Shown here in pieces: positions 14,637-26,481 of a DNA stretch of 64,000 nt. This stretch comes from Onchocerca volvulus (lineage: Eukaryota; Nematoda; Chromadorea; Rhabditida; Onchocercidae): contig HG738137.1 of the NCBI GenBank assembly GCA_000499405.2, forward strand, positions 23,172,546-23,236,545. The letters run 5' to 3'. The position numbers were made by a program, and so were the translations under genes. The first letter of the stretch is position 1, and the number at the start of each line of letters is the position of its first letter. The notes beneath the pieces were generated by a model. The model was given only the letters and a program-made list of their open reading frames with translations. It made no database searches and was not told the DNA's origin.

Positions 14637-14683
14637 GGTCGGTCGGTTGGTCGGTCGGGCGATTGGTTGGTCGATCGGTCGGT
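14637..14683 (+). repeat. GGTC/GGTT-type short tandem repeat
   Basis: About eleven imperfect 4-base units of the form GGTC, GGTT or GATC in a 47-base run. It is a locally GC-richer island in otherwise AT-rich intergenic DNA. Confidence 0.85.
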
Positions 14684-16509
14684 ATCGTTTTAGATTTTTG
14701 AAACAAATTGTGTTGTTTTGTTGTTGGGAAAATGGATGGATGGGAATGAATCGACTACTTACTAATGGTATTTCCCAAAATTAGGAAGTATGGATCGGCG
14801 GTGTACCTCTTTTCTTCAGAAAGATTGCCATGAATAGTTCGGAACAAAAGCTCGCCTTACCTTTTTAATCACCTCATTTCTTTCTACCTCTTTCATTTCC
14901 CGGACGAAATCATTTCACTCGCAAATCAATCGCAACTTCTTCAAAGAACTTGTTCCTCTTCAGCATTGAAAATGATCTAAAGAAGAGAAGACAACAAACA
15001 GATTTGGAAGACTTTTTAATCGTTAAAATAAATTCAATAAAAACTTGAAATTAAAAAAAAAAAAAAAGCATTAGCTTTGAATAAATTGCCATCATTAAGG
15101 TTGAAGGAAAAAAAAGAAAAACTATAAGGAAGCAATTCCTTTAAATGCAGATATTGATTTTAAATGTCTTTTTCTTTTAATTTCAAAAAAAGTAGCAATC
15201 GATAATTTGCTCTCGTTAGTCCTTTCTATGCAGTATAGAAATTATTTGAAATTACATCTAATCATTTACACAAACTAAACTTTTACTAGCTTTTATGATT
15301 TTAAGTGCTTTTAAATTGAATTCTGGAAAGCAAATAATGTTTGAACTCTGGAAAGGCTGAATTTAGAAAGAGAAATGAATTTTAGATGTTTTCAAAATAA
15401 ATTTAGAGTGACAGAAAGATGATCCAATTCGATCGAAATAAAATGAAATATTTTTGAAGAAATTTTTGAAATCTCCACAATTCTTACAATTCCTACAATT
15501 GAATTCTATTTAAACCATTAAAAAGTTTGCTAATTATGGATGATTTATTAAAAATATGGGATAGTTTTCCAGAAAAGGTCAAAACTGTGTATTGAGAACT
15601 GCTTAGTTTTAATGATTTAAAATAGAACGAAATTCAATTGCATGAACTTTCAAATTAACCTAAATTAATTTTAAATAATTTTGATCAATTAGATTTGAAA
15701 TTTCTCCGCTAAATGTTTCATTAATTCGAATCATTTCATGAATTTAATTTCTTAGAATCAAATTTTATGCCTCGTGAATCATTTATAATTTGTGAAATGA
15801 CCTTCTCACACAAAAGGGTCATTTATCAAAATTTTCTTTGAAAGAATGGCAACATTTCAAGAAAATCGTGCAAATCAAAAAATTCCTTTCGAAATTCATT
15901 TTTAAAAGTACTAAAAAAATGGATTTTGAAATAATTTTTCTATGCTTTCCAATATTTATTCTTCAAAAGTATGATTTAATCAAAACTATCTCTTATTTAG
16001 TTGATAACTATTATCATTTCACTGAAAATAAGTTATGTAAAAATAATTCATTGGAAAATAAATATCAGTCATTTCGATGATAAAGTAGTCATCTTCTCAA
16101 GATCATTATCAGATCGTGATATAAATGTTTATCTTTGTATTTCTGTCGAGCAAAGTGATTGGCCTAGTTGGCCTGGTTGTTTAATTTAGTGGAAACAATT
16201 AAGTTGCAACATTAATGACAGCAATTTGGTATTGTATATAAGTATTTGTCCAAATACAATTTAAAGATTGACAAGTAAATAAAAATTGAAATTTATAAAA
16301 TGTTTAAATTAATTGTTTCTGTACTGCAATATTTCGTTCTTCATAATACTTGAATGTTTGCACTTCATTATTATATTTCAAATTACTTTTTTTTCCAAAA
16401 AAAAAAAGAAAAAATGAAGTTTTTTAGAAATTGATTGACGAAATTGTTCGAATTGCTCGAATTTGAATTATGCAAATCTTTTGTATTTAAATTGCAGTTA
16501 TGGCCTGTT

Positions 16510-16574
16510 ATATTACTTGCAGATGTCTACCAAGCATACTGCAGATGCAAGCTGCATGCTAAAACAAGTAATAT
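16510..16574 (+). other. Imperfect inverted repeat, possible structured RNA
   Basis: Outer arms of 10 bases (16510-16519 and 16565-16574) are perfectly complementary. Inside them are AGCAT/ATGCT (16533-16537 and 16556-16560) and GCAG/CTGC (16541-16544 and 16552-16555). Together they could form a long, asymmetrically bulged stem. No gene surrounds it. Confidence 0.4.
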
Positions 16575-18591
16575 TTAGTTAATTTCAGAATATGACCTAC
16601 CATGAAATGGAAGAGTCATTCTAGTCAGTGAAAAGAATTTAATTCTCAATCCAAAAGATTTTCGATTTCCAATTTCTATAATTTATTGATTCCCTAAGCG
16701 CCAAGTAGTACAATTTAAAAACGAAGAGATTTGACTTCTACAAAATGATGAATCGATATCCGAAATACTGCGGTACTTTGAAATGAACTGTCCTAGAATG
16801 AATTTCTGATGTTCTGATATATTTCTGATATGGAAAAAGCTTTAATTCATGTAAAGAATGAAATTTGAAGATACACATAACATATTCATCCTATCATTTA
16901 ATTTAATTCAATTCAATTTTACTTGTACATAAATAATGTCGAGATCAATGTGATGTTTAATTGTGAATCAGATTGAAGTTTTTTTCCGGAAAGATTTTTT
17001 TTCTGATACGATTTTTAGAAATGATGAAGAATTATGAAGATAATGGTCATAAACAGGAAAAATTGGGAGATAGGATTTATCCAGTAGGATTCATCCAGTT
17101 GTTCTTTCCGGAAAGAATAAATGATAAACTGATAAAGTGATAAATGATGAACGAGTGATTTATGAATAGACATGCGAGGAACAAGAAAATTTGAGAATCT
17201 TTAGATGCTCAAAAATAATAATATTTTAGATCCAAGTATTTCGAATAATTTTAAAAGTTGAAAGATTAAAATTCAAATAATTCTGAAAATTATGATAATT
17301 TTTAACAGTATTCTTGAAAGTTTAAAACCGATTTATTCAAGTGATTGAAAATAAATGTCTTTAAATTGTTTATAAAAAATTTCCGAAAAAGCCTAATTAT
17401 GCTTAATTAACTATATTGCGCTTAATTATTTAGACAGGAAAGCTTCAATCCTAAAATTGATTCAAACAATCAAGATTTCCATTTTGCTCTTTAACTTGAT
17501 TTCAGAATTTCATGCATTTATATACAATTTGTTATTATTAACTAGAGAAATTGAATCAGAATTATAATTGCATAGATATCAATTACTTACAAATGAGTAA
17601 ATCTGCAAATGGAATCAGTGTTTGAATCAAAAAACAGAATCTCAACACGTTATCAGTTATCTCGGCATTTTATCATTTTAGCGAAGCACGTCAAATTGAA
17701 TATTTCAGCAATATCAGTAAATAAAAAAAGAAGATGACGAACAGAGAAATTGAGCATTTCAAAAATTCATGCAATTATCAACAAAATCATTTGTTATTGA
17801 TAATGGATAATGTTTCGTTATCAGATTTCGAATATTCTAATGAATTATTGTTTTCACTGCTACTCGACCTGGTTGACTGATTTGACTTACATACCAACAA
17901 ATAGTCTGCAAATATTATCATAAACTTCTCGATATTTTTCAAAATACATAGCTCAGCTTCGGAGCTAGTTAATTAATTATTCTTAAAGTTCAGAGACACC
18001 TAATTCCGTTGTATGATGATAGTTGACCATCAAAAAGTTGGACATGGAAAGAAAGTTTAAAATAAATTCAAATATGAACAGAGGATAATACTTCACTTGG
18101 AAATGCAAATATCTTTTGTTGAACTAAGTTTTACGATGGAATAAATTACTTGCAAAATAGGTTGCTATACCTATATCAACAACAAATTAGTATTAAAATT
18201 CAAAAATGATATCATTTTGATAATGATTTCATAACACAGACAGAGATATACATTTTCATCAGTTATTTATTCACTTTTTCTAATTGGCCATAAAATAGAT
18301 AGCAAAGTAAGAATGAATTTTAATGTTAAAGGATTTTAATACTGAATTTTACAATGAATTTTAATATTAGAAATCCGAACTAATATTCAATGCTTTTATA
18401 TGATTGAATCCTGAAGGATGTAAATTGCAAGATTTTCGCTATTTATTTTTTTTATTTAAAAGTTTATCAGTCATCGAGAGATGTTTCTAAATAAAATAAA
18501 TGAAAATATATGAAATAAAACATACTCAAAGATTTCTTACTAATCAAAAATTAATTTTAATTTCTATCGTTATAAAATTGAAAAATTTGCA

Positions 18592-21500
18592 TTAAATGCT
18601 GCAAATAATACCATCTTTTCTGCGATTGTTATCCTCATCACTGTTACTTCTATCATCAGAATTGTTATCATTTCCTAATTTTGATAATTTCTCTTCAACT
18701 TTCTTCAGTATATTTACATCTTTTCCGTCATTTCCGCCATTTAATAACGATTCCATCGACGGTTGTTTACTTAAAACGCAGGTTGTTCCATTTTCTATTG
18801 AAAAATTGCCACCTTTGGTTACGCGTACAATCGTTAAACTTGATTTACTATCTTTCCTTTCCCTATAAATATCATCTTTTGATTGGAACTAGTTTTTCTA
18901 ATACTCTCAAATGTCACACACTTTACTTCTTCCAATTACAGTAATTTACCAACTTAATAATAACTTAATATAAGTCATTGTTAAGTTGGTAGGTTACTGT
19001 AAGCGAAAGACTTACAAAACCATGGGACTTAAATAAAAACTTTGATGATATTGGTTTGATAAGAAATATGGAAAATTTAGTAAAATTTAAACAAGCTGAA
19101 ACAAAACATTATCGATTATTAGATAATTAAGCATTGATCGATTGTATAGAGTTCAGTAAATTGAAAATGATTTTAAAGTGGTATTAATAGAGAAATCAGC
19201 AATATGTAGCGAAGTAAGAAAAATTTGTTTTCTTCTAATTGTAGTGATAAGTTAACAAATTACATCCAAAATTATCATGAACATTATCATTAATTATCAT
19301 AAACAAACAACTTACCGACCGAACTGCCCGCTAGCGATTACTTTGCGATTAGGCCTATCCATTTTAATAATTTGCATAATAAATTTTCCAACTTCTTCCA
19401 AATCATATTCATAACTGAAGTTTTTATGCTATATTGGTACAAAAGAATGAAAATTCAAAATTGCAAAGTTTGAAAACAGGCTGAAGACATTTCGTCCCGC
19501 AATTCCTTCAATCATTTGTTTTACGGAATATTGCTGCAAACGGTGATTCACAGGTTTTTTAGTTATTTTTTAAATTCTTATGATTTCAGATTTTTCTTCT
19601 CGTAAAAATACAAAACCATTTCTTGAGAAAATTTTGAATTTCAAGAAATTATTGTTAAAACTAACTTAGCAGGATTGATTCCAAGTAATAGATGAGTAAT
19701 GAATGCAACTGCTCGAAGGCCACATGACCAACAATCATTTTGAGTACTTAAACCTGTTTCAACTGCAATTTCGACCAGTTCGTCATCCTGATATAAGTGC
19801 CCAAACATCGTTAAAATCTGTTCACGAACACTATCATTGAGCTAAAAGTTAACTTTTACTTTTTAGTTACCGATTGATAAGGCCCGTTTGTCTCTTAACG
19901 TGAAATTTTTTTTTCTTTTTTACTTTTTTCCGAAATACAATGCTAATGAATAATCTTCTTGGATATCGAATTACTTCGAATTACTTCCAAATTTTGAATT
20001 TCGCAATCCGTAATTCATGGAAGAACTTTGAACCCGAATTTTCGAAATGATACATAAATGCATTTTAATCCTTCCAGTTGCATTTTTTGTTTAAAAAGAA
20101 CGAATGAAAGGAATCCGGAAATTCCGAACAAACCGTTTCACGAACGGAATCTTGATGCGGTACAATAGGATCATAAACAATAATACGTTTCGGATTGAGC
20201 TTATTTCGGAATAGCACCAAATAATGTGCACGACAATGATCATAGATTATTTGACATATATTTTTATCACCTTTTATCAAATTTTTTATTGCATTCGGCT
20301 CCAACTGGAAAAAGGCATTCTTTCAGGAAAAAAAATTTTTTAAAAAGTATTGATATAACTGATAATAAGCCATTTGTTGAATTAGATTTTTTTTAATCAA
20401 ATTAAAATACTAAATACATAATTATGGATCTTCTGATAAAAATTTGATTGTAAAATAGAAGTGATCTATTGAATATACCGATAGATCAAACATCTAATAA
20501 TTCAAATTGCTGCAAAGTCGCTAATAAACATTTTATAAATCCTTTTTATTTTTATAGATTCTTTGGATACATATATCAATTGTGACAATATATTCACTGA
20601 TTTATTCCATTATGTTACACAATCCAATTTTTAGATTATATTTTAATAAGCAGTTTAGATTAAATAATTTGAATCGTACAAATTCTAATTTTATTTCAAA
20701 TTTTATTTTTAATTTATATATTTAATATCGAAATTTTACTGCCGCCTAATGATGAGAAACTAAAAGAAAATACAATAGGGCTTGAGTTAATCTAATTCAA
20801 ATTATCTACAAATTGATAATTAAACTAACTAAAGTTTTTATATTCAAACTGACTGAACATTAAAACTGACCAAAATATACTGCATGGCAAGCATTCCATC
20901 AACTTCCCAGTTAACACTTTCCTGTAATTTATCACAATACGCATCAATTATATCATCCGTTAATCGTTCGCCCATTCGTATCTGGAAAGTTCATCTTGAT
21001 AACAATTAATGGATTCTGAATCGCTCAGATTCTGAATCGTTTTCAGAAAGCAGATATTTTTCCATTTCCAGCATGCTTTCAGTCATTGATAGGTACAATT
21101 CATTGATAAGTGCGATAGATGCAATTTAGGTAATTTATGCAATTTAATACTGTCATGACATCTAATTACTAATTCCGGATTTCCAACCAACTTAGAATGA
21201 TTGCGAAATCGGAAAGCACATCCATTCATATTTCGCAAACCGATTTTTTCTTTCTCTTTTTCTTTTTTTTTTTTTATAGCAGTAGCACTAAATTAAATTA
21301 TTTTCTAATTTAAATCTTACGAAAAATTGAATTTGGAAAATCATAATGAATTTAAAATTTGATATTTTATTATTAAATACTTTTTTCAGCATATTTTTTT
21401 TTGATAAATTATATCAAATATGTATATTTTTCAATTTAATGATATATATTGATTAGTTTTGTTTCTCTTCATATTAACTATTAAAATAGAAATTATTTCT

Positions 21501-22076
21501 TAGTTTGATATCTTCCTCTTTGGCTTCTTTTTTTTCTTGAATATTATCAAATTTTTAACGCTAACATTCATATTTCTGAAGTTCTCTTCGAAATTTTGTT
21601 TCTCATCAGATGGAGGTAACGGTTCAGCAGTATCATTGTCGCTGATATCACTTTCAGCATTTTTGAATTCACCAATGTCCAATTTTTCAGATTTCGTCGG
21701 AAATGATGCTACTTCTGTTTCTTCATCTATTTCCACTTCATCCGTATCCTCGAGAGTTAAAGCTTTTTGCTCACTTAATTTCGAAATGTGATTCGTTGAG
21801 CTTATCGGCTTATCACTGCCTAAAAAACCAGTAATCTTGAAATATCATTGATAAGATAAAATTTAACTTGACATCGGGAACATTTATAATTATTCCAGTA
21901 GAAATTCTTATAAAGCTATGAAAAAGATACAAAATTCGTGCATCGCATGAATTGAAAAAATGCTAGAATATATTTGGTTGTTTTGCAAATGACATAAAAT
22001 AAACTTGAAAACTTAAAAAAGTTGATTTTAGAATGGAAAATAATCAATAGATACCACTGCCTCGATTAAGACCCAT
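18592..22076 (-). CDS. Ulp1-like (C48-type) cysteine protease
   Basis: Probably a deconjugating enzyme for SUMO or another ubiquitin-like modifier. Exons in reading order: 22076-22055, 21819-21566, 20981-20871, 20304-20134, 19841-19666, 19414-19316, 18862-18592; phases join and give 367 aa. The catalytic order fits Ulp1: His156 (AHYLVLF), Asp174 (VYDP), Gln220 and Cys226 in QNDCWSCG, with spacings of 18, 46 and 6 residues. Residues 1-92 are acidic and Ser-rich, and residues about 280-367 form a charged, poorly conserved tail. The start ATG lies 11 bases after an acceptor at 22088-22089, suggesting trans-splicing. An alternative reading runs past the 21566 donor into a Lys-rich stop codon near 21500, which would lack the protease domain. 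I cannot place it in a named SENP/ULP subfamily. Confidence 0.75.
18936..19002 (+). ncRNA. Near-perfect 26-bp hairpin, pre-miRNA-like, antisense in the last intron of the Ulp1-like gene
   Basis: Bases 18936-18961 pair with 18977-19002 along all 26 positions if transcribed from the + strand: 23 Watson-Crick pairs and 3 G-U pairs, closing a 15-base loop (18962-18976). Read from the - strand the three wobbles become A-C mismatches, so the + strand is favoured. Total length is 67 bases. It sits between exons at 18862 and 19316 of the oppositely oriented protease gene. It could be a microRNA precursor or the remnant of a small palindromic mobile element; the sequence alone does not decide. Confidence 0.45.
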
Positions 22077-22087
22077 TGTTGTTAATA

Positions 22088-22100
22088 CTGCAACAAATTG
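22088..22100 (-). promoter_or_regulatory. Probable spliced-leader acceptor of the Ulp1-like gene
   Basis: On the minus strand TTTGTTGCAG ends at 22088, 11 bases before the ATG at 22076. No compatible upstream donor and frame were found, so the AG is best read as a trans-splice acceptor defining the start. Confidence 0.5.
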
Positions 22101-22543
22101 TTGAATGACAGTGCAAAATAATTAATTAAAAATTTCCGACACCAAAATATCTAAATAAATTATAAAATCTTTTGCTAAAAAAGCTTCTTGACCACAATAC
22201 TTCCCCGGAATATTTGTGCTTTGACAATTTATTGTGATTTTAGCAAATGATATGATCAGGGAAGTGATATGATTACGACCTCCCGATAATCACGAATTAA
22301 AACAATAAAAACATATGACAATTTCAGATATATTTATCTTTTTTTTCAGCTAAAATAATTTGAATGCAATTGGTCAAAATGTATGAACGAAAAATCTTCA
22401 TTTTAAATTTGATTCAATCAATTTTTTCAATCTTTTATAACTTTATGTGGAAACAAGCAAAATTTTTTTCTTCGAAATTCAAAATCACAATAATTTTTAA
22501 ACATTTTGAATTTGAATTTTAGCTTTAAAAATGTGCAGTATCT

Positions 22544-23170
22544 TTAAGGAGAAGAAGATTTTCGTAAATTGTCTTTATGTAAAAGATGCGTATCAAACAT
22601 TTCGTGGTTATTAGATAAAGAAAAAATTGGTGCATTAAATTTCCTTTTTGAATTTTTAAAGAATTTCAAATCGTCACAAATGACGGAAAAAGTTTGTTTA
22701 TAGCGTAAACTTCCATCAAAAGAACGATGAATTCCAATCAATTCCAGGATGATAGATTTTGCAAAAAAAAAAAAAAAAAAAAAGAAAAAGAACGAATTGA
22801 TCGAAAATCTTTATAAGTTGCATTCCAATTTTGATCCACATATTGATCAATTACAATCACATCCATGAATATAATACAAATCAACAAATTTCGCTAAAAT
22901 CTCACCAAATTACTATTTTAGGTTGTAATACGCGAGCAATTTTAGATAAAAATCGGTCATTGACATAAAAGATGGGTTGACCCAATCCTACCGTTAAATG
23001 AAATAAAATTTTTTAATCAATCCCATCCATTTCCTCTTATCTACCAAACGAGAATATTCGTTGGTCAAAATTGAATCCAAGCAGGCTATGCTGTCTTTAT
23101 TATCACTACTTTTCCTTATCATATCACAGAATTCACATATCTTTGCTTCATATTGTGGTGAAGATGCCAT
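22544..23170 (-). CDS. Tentative small hypothetical gene
   Basis: I do not recognise this product. Pieces that look coding: an ATG at 23170 opening MASSPQYEAKICEFCDMI with several cysteines; a second exon 22987-22906 with good AG and GTGAG borders, reading LGQPIFYVNDRF; and a third, 22709-22544, containing FSVICDDLKFF and ending in SSSP before the stop. Exons two and three agree in phase. The donor of the first exon is unresolved: the strongest candidate, GTAGAT after codon TTG, gives a different frame of exon two that stops within 25 residues. The third exon's acceptor lies about 50 bases after a 22-base T run, which is unusual. It may be a separate gene upstream of the protease or decayed sequence. 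Confidence 0.35.
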
Positions 23171-23503
23171 TCCATTCAGTTTACAAGTAATTTTCTTTTT
23201 TATATGAATTTTAAAATTTAATTTAAAACTCAAAATTACAATCACTTTTTCCTGTCGAAGAAAATCGATCTAATAATTATCTCTTAGATTCGGTTTTCAT
23301 TTCACTAGAAAAAGCTTAATGGTGCAAATTTTAATTGGGTTAATTAAAATTTTAATTTCATTTTTTGAATTAAATTTTAATTCTATTACATGAAAGCATT
23401 CTTTATTACTAGTAAATAACTTCGCTCATAATATTTACTCACTGATAGACATGCTTTCTTTAAACTGAAAGGAAATTTTTTTAAGTTTTAAGTTACGTTA
23501 CAG

Positions 23504-25930
23504 ACATTGATGAGTGGACAACCGGTCCTTGGATGTGCACGGCCGTCATGTTTCGGATGGGGTACCAAAACGGATAAAGGTGCTCGGTTTTACCGGTTAG
23601 TTATTGATTCCGGAAATGCTTAACTTTCATTTCTTTTTGATAATTCGCTTTCGAATGGATTTGCTAAATTAGTTAAATTATTCAATCAAAATTTGCAGGA
23701 TAAACAAAAAAAGCGACGGATTTTTGCGTTATAGTGATCTCAAGAAATACGATAAAATAAAGATAGTGGCACGAGAATCGCAACTAGCTGTTCGTTTCAT
23801 CAATTCAAAATTTACAATCAATAACGTAATTCTGCATGCAAAAATATGCATCTGAATAGAATACTGCAAATGCAATTCTGGAGTTTCATGATATTTGAAG
23901 CAAAGTGTCACTAAATTAAATTTCGAGAATCAAAGAGCAAAATACGGATGATGAGATAAAAATTGTTTAAATAAGAGCGTTCACATTGAACAAATCAACA
24001 ATTCATGAATGTAATGATATAAAAAAAATTGAAATGTTTTACCCAAAAAAAATTTCAGAATTTAAAAATTCTAGCAAAAAAAATTGGGTTAATCTAGATT
24101 TGCAACAATCAATTATGATCGAAGAACAATTTCGTTCTTAAAGAAATTTTTTTTTTAACTTCAAAATCTTCAAAAGCTCAATTTTAGGCTTGTGAAAAAA
24201 ACTATTCCAGTTCATCGTGTGATGAGAATACACAATGGGTTGGAGGATTATCACCTTCATCCAATATTACTGCAACACCGTAAAGTTTTAAAGTTTCTTT
24301 TCTTGAAAACCGATTATTCAAATACTTTACCAAAAATTTGAAACAAAATAAAATGCGCTTTATTTAGCCTTTTTCAAAGAATACAAAAATAGATAAGCGA
24401 GTAGGCTAAGCCTAAATTTGATTATTAGACAATTAATTCACATGTGAATGTTAAAATATAAGGAAAATGATAACATTTTTTCGTGATTTTGATAAAATTC
24501 ATCTAAATACTGTATAAATTATATTTTGTTTTAGACTTCGTTTGCAATGCTGTACATATGATAAGTTGAAAAATTCGTGGGACCGCGGAATTGCGGATGT
24601 CGGTCCGGGACAAATCGTTGTTGGTGGTGAGGTAATGCAAGGTGAACGACAGTATGCTTTCGATTACATTGCTAATATTAAAAAATATTTCAAAGAGAAT
24701 GGAAGGTAAGAGAAATTGGTGATAGAGAATACCGGAAATCGTTTTCCAGAAATCATTTATGGTAAAATACCGGTCGTTTTCCGGAAGTCATTTGTGATTC
24801 ATGTTAAATCATAAATCAAGATAATTGTCTATCAAATATAATATTTTCATAATATGATAAAAACTCAAAACTTGTAGAAATCGATCAAATCTAATTATTA
24901 CTGATAGAAAAATTATTAGATATTTGACAGACAATCAAATTAGTTGATTAAAGTAAGACATTTCAATCTTAATTAAAGATTAATTAACAACAATTGTTGT
25001 AGTGTAGCATACAGTGTGACAATTCGACGATTTTGGTGTCTTCCATATTTGACAAAATCCGAACTTTACGGCAAGTAACAAGATGTTTGCATAATTTTTG
25101 GATTCCTCCGACTCTATTTCAGTTTTTTTTTTGTTTTTTTTTTCATTTTATCATACGAAAAATTTTGAAGAATTTGGATCTTAATATTATCAATGTTTCA
25201 TGTTTTAAATTTAATTAAGTATTAAGCAAGTAATCATCACATAATCAATATTCAATGGTCTATTTTATTGGACTAACTACTAGAGAACTAATTAGTGAGC
25301 CTATTCCGTAGGTTTTCTAAGCTTTGATGACAGAAAATTGAATGATACACTGATAACATATTGATAACATGTTGATAAAATCATTCCTTCAAATATGTCA
25401 TTTTTTTAGTAGAAGAAAATATTCTTCCATTTCTTCTGGATAGAATGGCAATGAATGATAAACCGAATACACAAGAGATAAAAGAGATAAATCTCGAACC
25501 TTTTCAACCACAGGTTATATTCTCAAATTGATAATGATTTATAAAAAAAAAAAAAAAAAAAAAAAGATTAAATTTTAAACTTCCTTCTCAATTTTTAAAA
25601 ATCCCACAATTTTGGAATTCTATTATTTACTCAGTTTAATTTGAAACCAATTTTTGAATGGTAATTTCACAAATTCCGGTAATTTGGTAAAATCAAATGC
25701 AGCTTTGAAGGGAAAGTTATTATTTTATTGCAGTTCGGTGATAAAAACACTGCACCGACCGGTTCTATAAAACAGATTGTTCCCTCAAGAAACTTCCACT
25801 CAGGTATCCTTTACTATTTAAAAGTAATTTTAATTATTTAAGTACTTTTTGAAAAAAAAACTGTAACCAAAACAAAGTTAAAATAATTTTATTGGCGCTG
25901 ACCTGAAGAGAAATTATGCTTGCAGCATAA
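23504..25930 (+). CDS. Hedgehog-related protein, Warthog (Wart-domain) type
   Basis: Predicted secreted nematode hedgehog-related protein of the Warthog/Quahog kind, which act in cuticle, moulting and epidermal biology. Exons: 23504-23595, 23699-23825, 24188-24279, 24535-24705, 25003-25074, 25444-25513, 25734-25803. Recognition rests on the Cys-rich core: GCARPSCFGW, a DGFLRY turn, QWVGG with SNIT, LQCCTYD, VGPGQIVVGGEV, AFDYIANIKKYF and VTIRRFWCLP, in the order typical of the family. The first exon starts after an acceptor at 23502-23503; no signal peptide is visible, so a leader exon is probably missing upstream unless ATG 23510 is used. No Hint/Hog autoprocessing domain follows. Joining exon 7 to the AG at 25925 gives an immediate TAA (25928-25930). 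Family call secure, subfamily and both ends uncertain. Confidence 0.75.
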
Positions 25931-26481
25931 TGAATAAATCGAGACTTTATTTAGATGCCTCAAACCGAAATCTGCAACCGATCCAGTTTATCGAAGGAAC
26001 AGCTGGCGTAAACAATTATGCTAATTTACCGGAAGATTCTCGACTTCCTTCACCACTTCATTCCAGTTTACCCATTTCACCAATTAAGGATCTCACATCT
26101 ACCGTACCTCCTGCTTCTGTAAGCCACCAACAATCAATAGTACCATTCAGCCATGATACCAATCAACCACCAAACACCTTAGCTGCACAACCTGGACAAT
26201 TTCCTACTATAAAACAACAAGCTCAGCAAGTACCACAACAATTCCCTACGGGACAACAAATTCAGCATGCACCACAGCAACCTGTCATGTCGCAGCAACA
26301 ACAGGAAACGTCATCATCCCTTCAATCGCAAGAAAATTCGCGAATATCGCAACATCAACCGCAATTTTCGCAACCAGAACCGCAAAACATGCAGTCAATT
26401 TTATTTAAACCTACGTTACCGAAACCTTCTCAATTTCCAACATTCCCATCATTTGATCAATCTGCATTTTCCTTCTCATGA
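25930..26481 (+). CDS. Gln/Pro/Ser-rich 183-codon ORF, probable tail exon of the hedgehog-related gene or a separate small gene
   Basis: This open frame is far longer than chance in such AT-rich DNA and has clear composition bias (runs of Gln, Pro and Ser, with PTLPKPSQFPTFPSF near the end), so it is very likely translated. It opens with ATG at 25930, five bases after the acceptor TTGCAG at 25920-25925. That ATG overlaps by one base the TAA that ends the normally spliced upstream frame. Splicing exon 25003-25074 directly to 25926 would put the two in frame, skipping two 70-base exons. Alternatives are a separately trans-spliced mini-gene or a base error in the assembly. No domain is recognised. 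Confidence 0.6.
   Translation: MNKSRLYLDASNRNLQPIQFIEGTAGVNNYANLPEDSRLPSPLHSSLPISPIKDLTSTVPPASVSHQQSIVPFSHDTNQPPNTLAAQPGQFPTIKQQAQQVPQQFPTGQQIQHAPQQPVMSQQQQETSSSLQSQENSRISQHQPQFSQPEPQNMQSILFKPTLPKPSQFPTFPSFDQSAFSFS

Larger units (their letters stand above)
11356..18591. other. Long intergenic region without a recognisable gene
   Basis: After the ZIC stop codon I find no exon-like frame for about 7.2 kb. It contains a GT microsatellite (13291-13319), a degenerate tandem duplication (about 13607-14030), a GGTC-type repeat (14637-14683) and an imperfect hairpin (16510-16574). The rest is AT-rich sequence with homopolymers. The longest ORFs here (for example 13131-13457 minus) run through the microsatellite and have no splice or family support. 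Confidence 0.6.
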
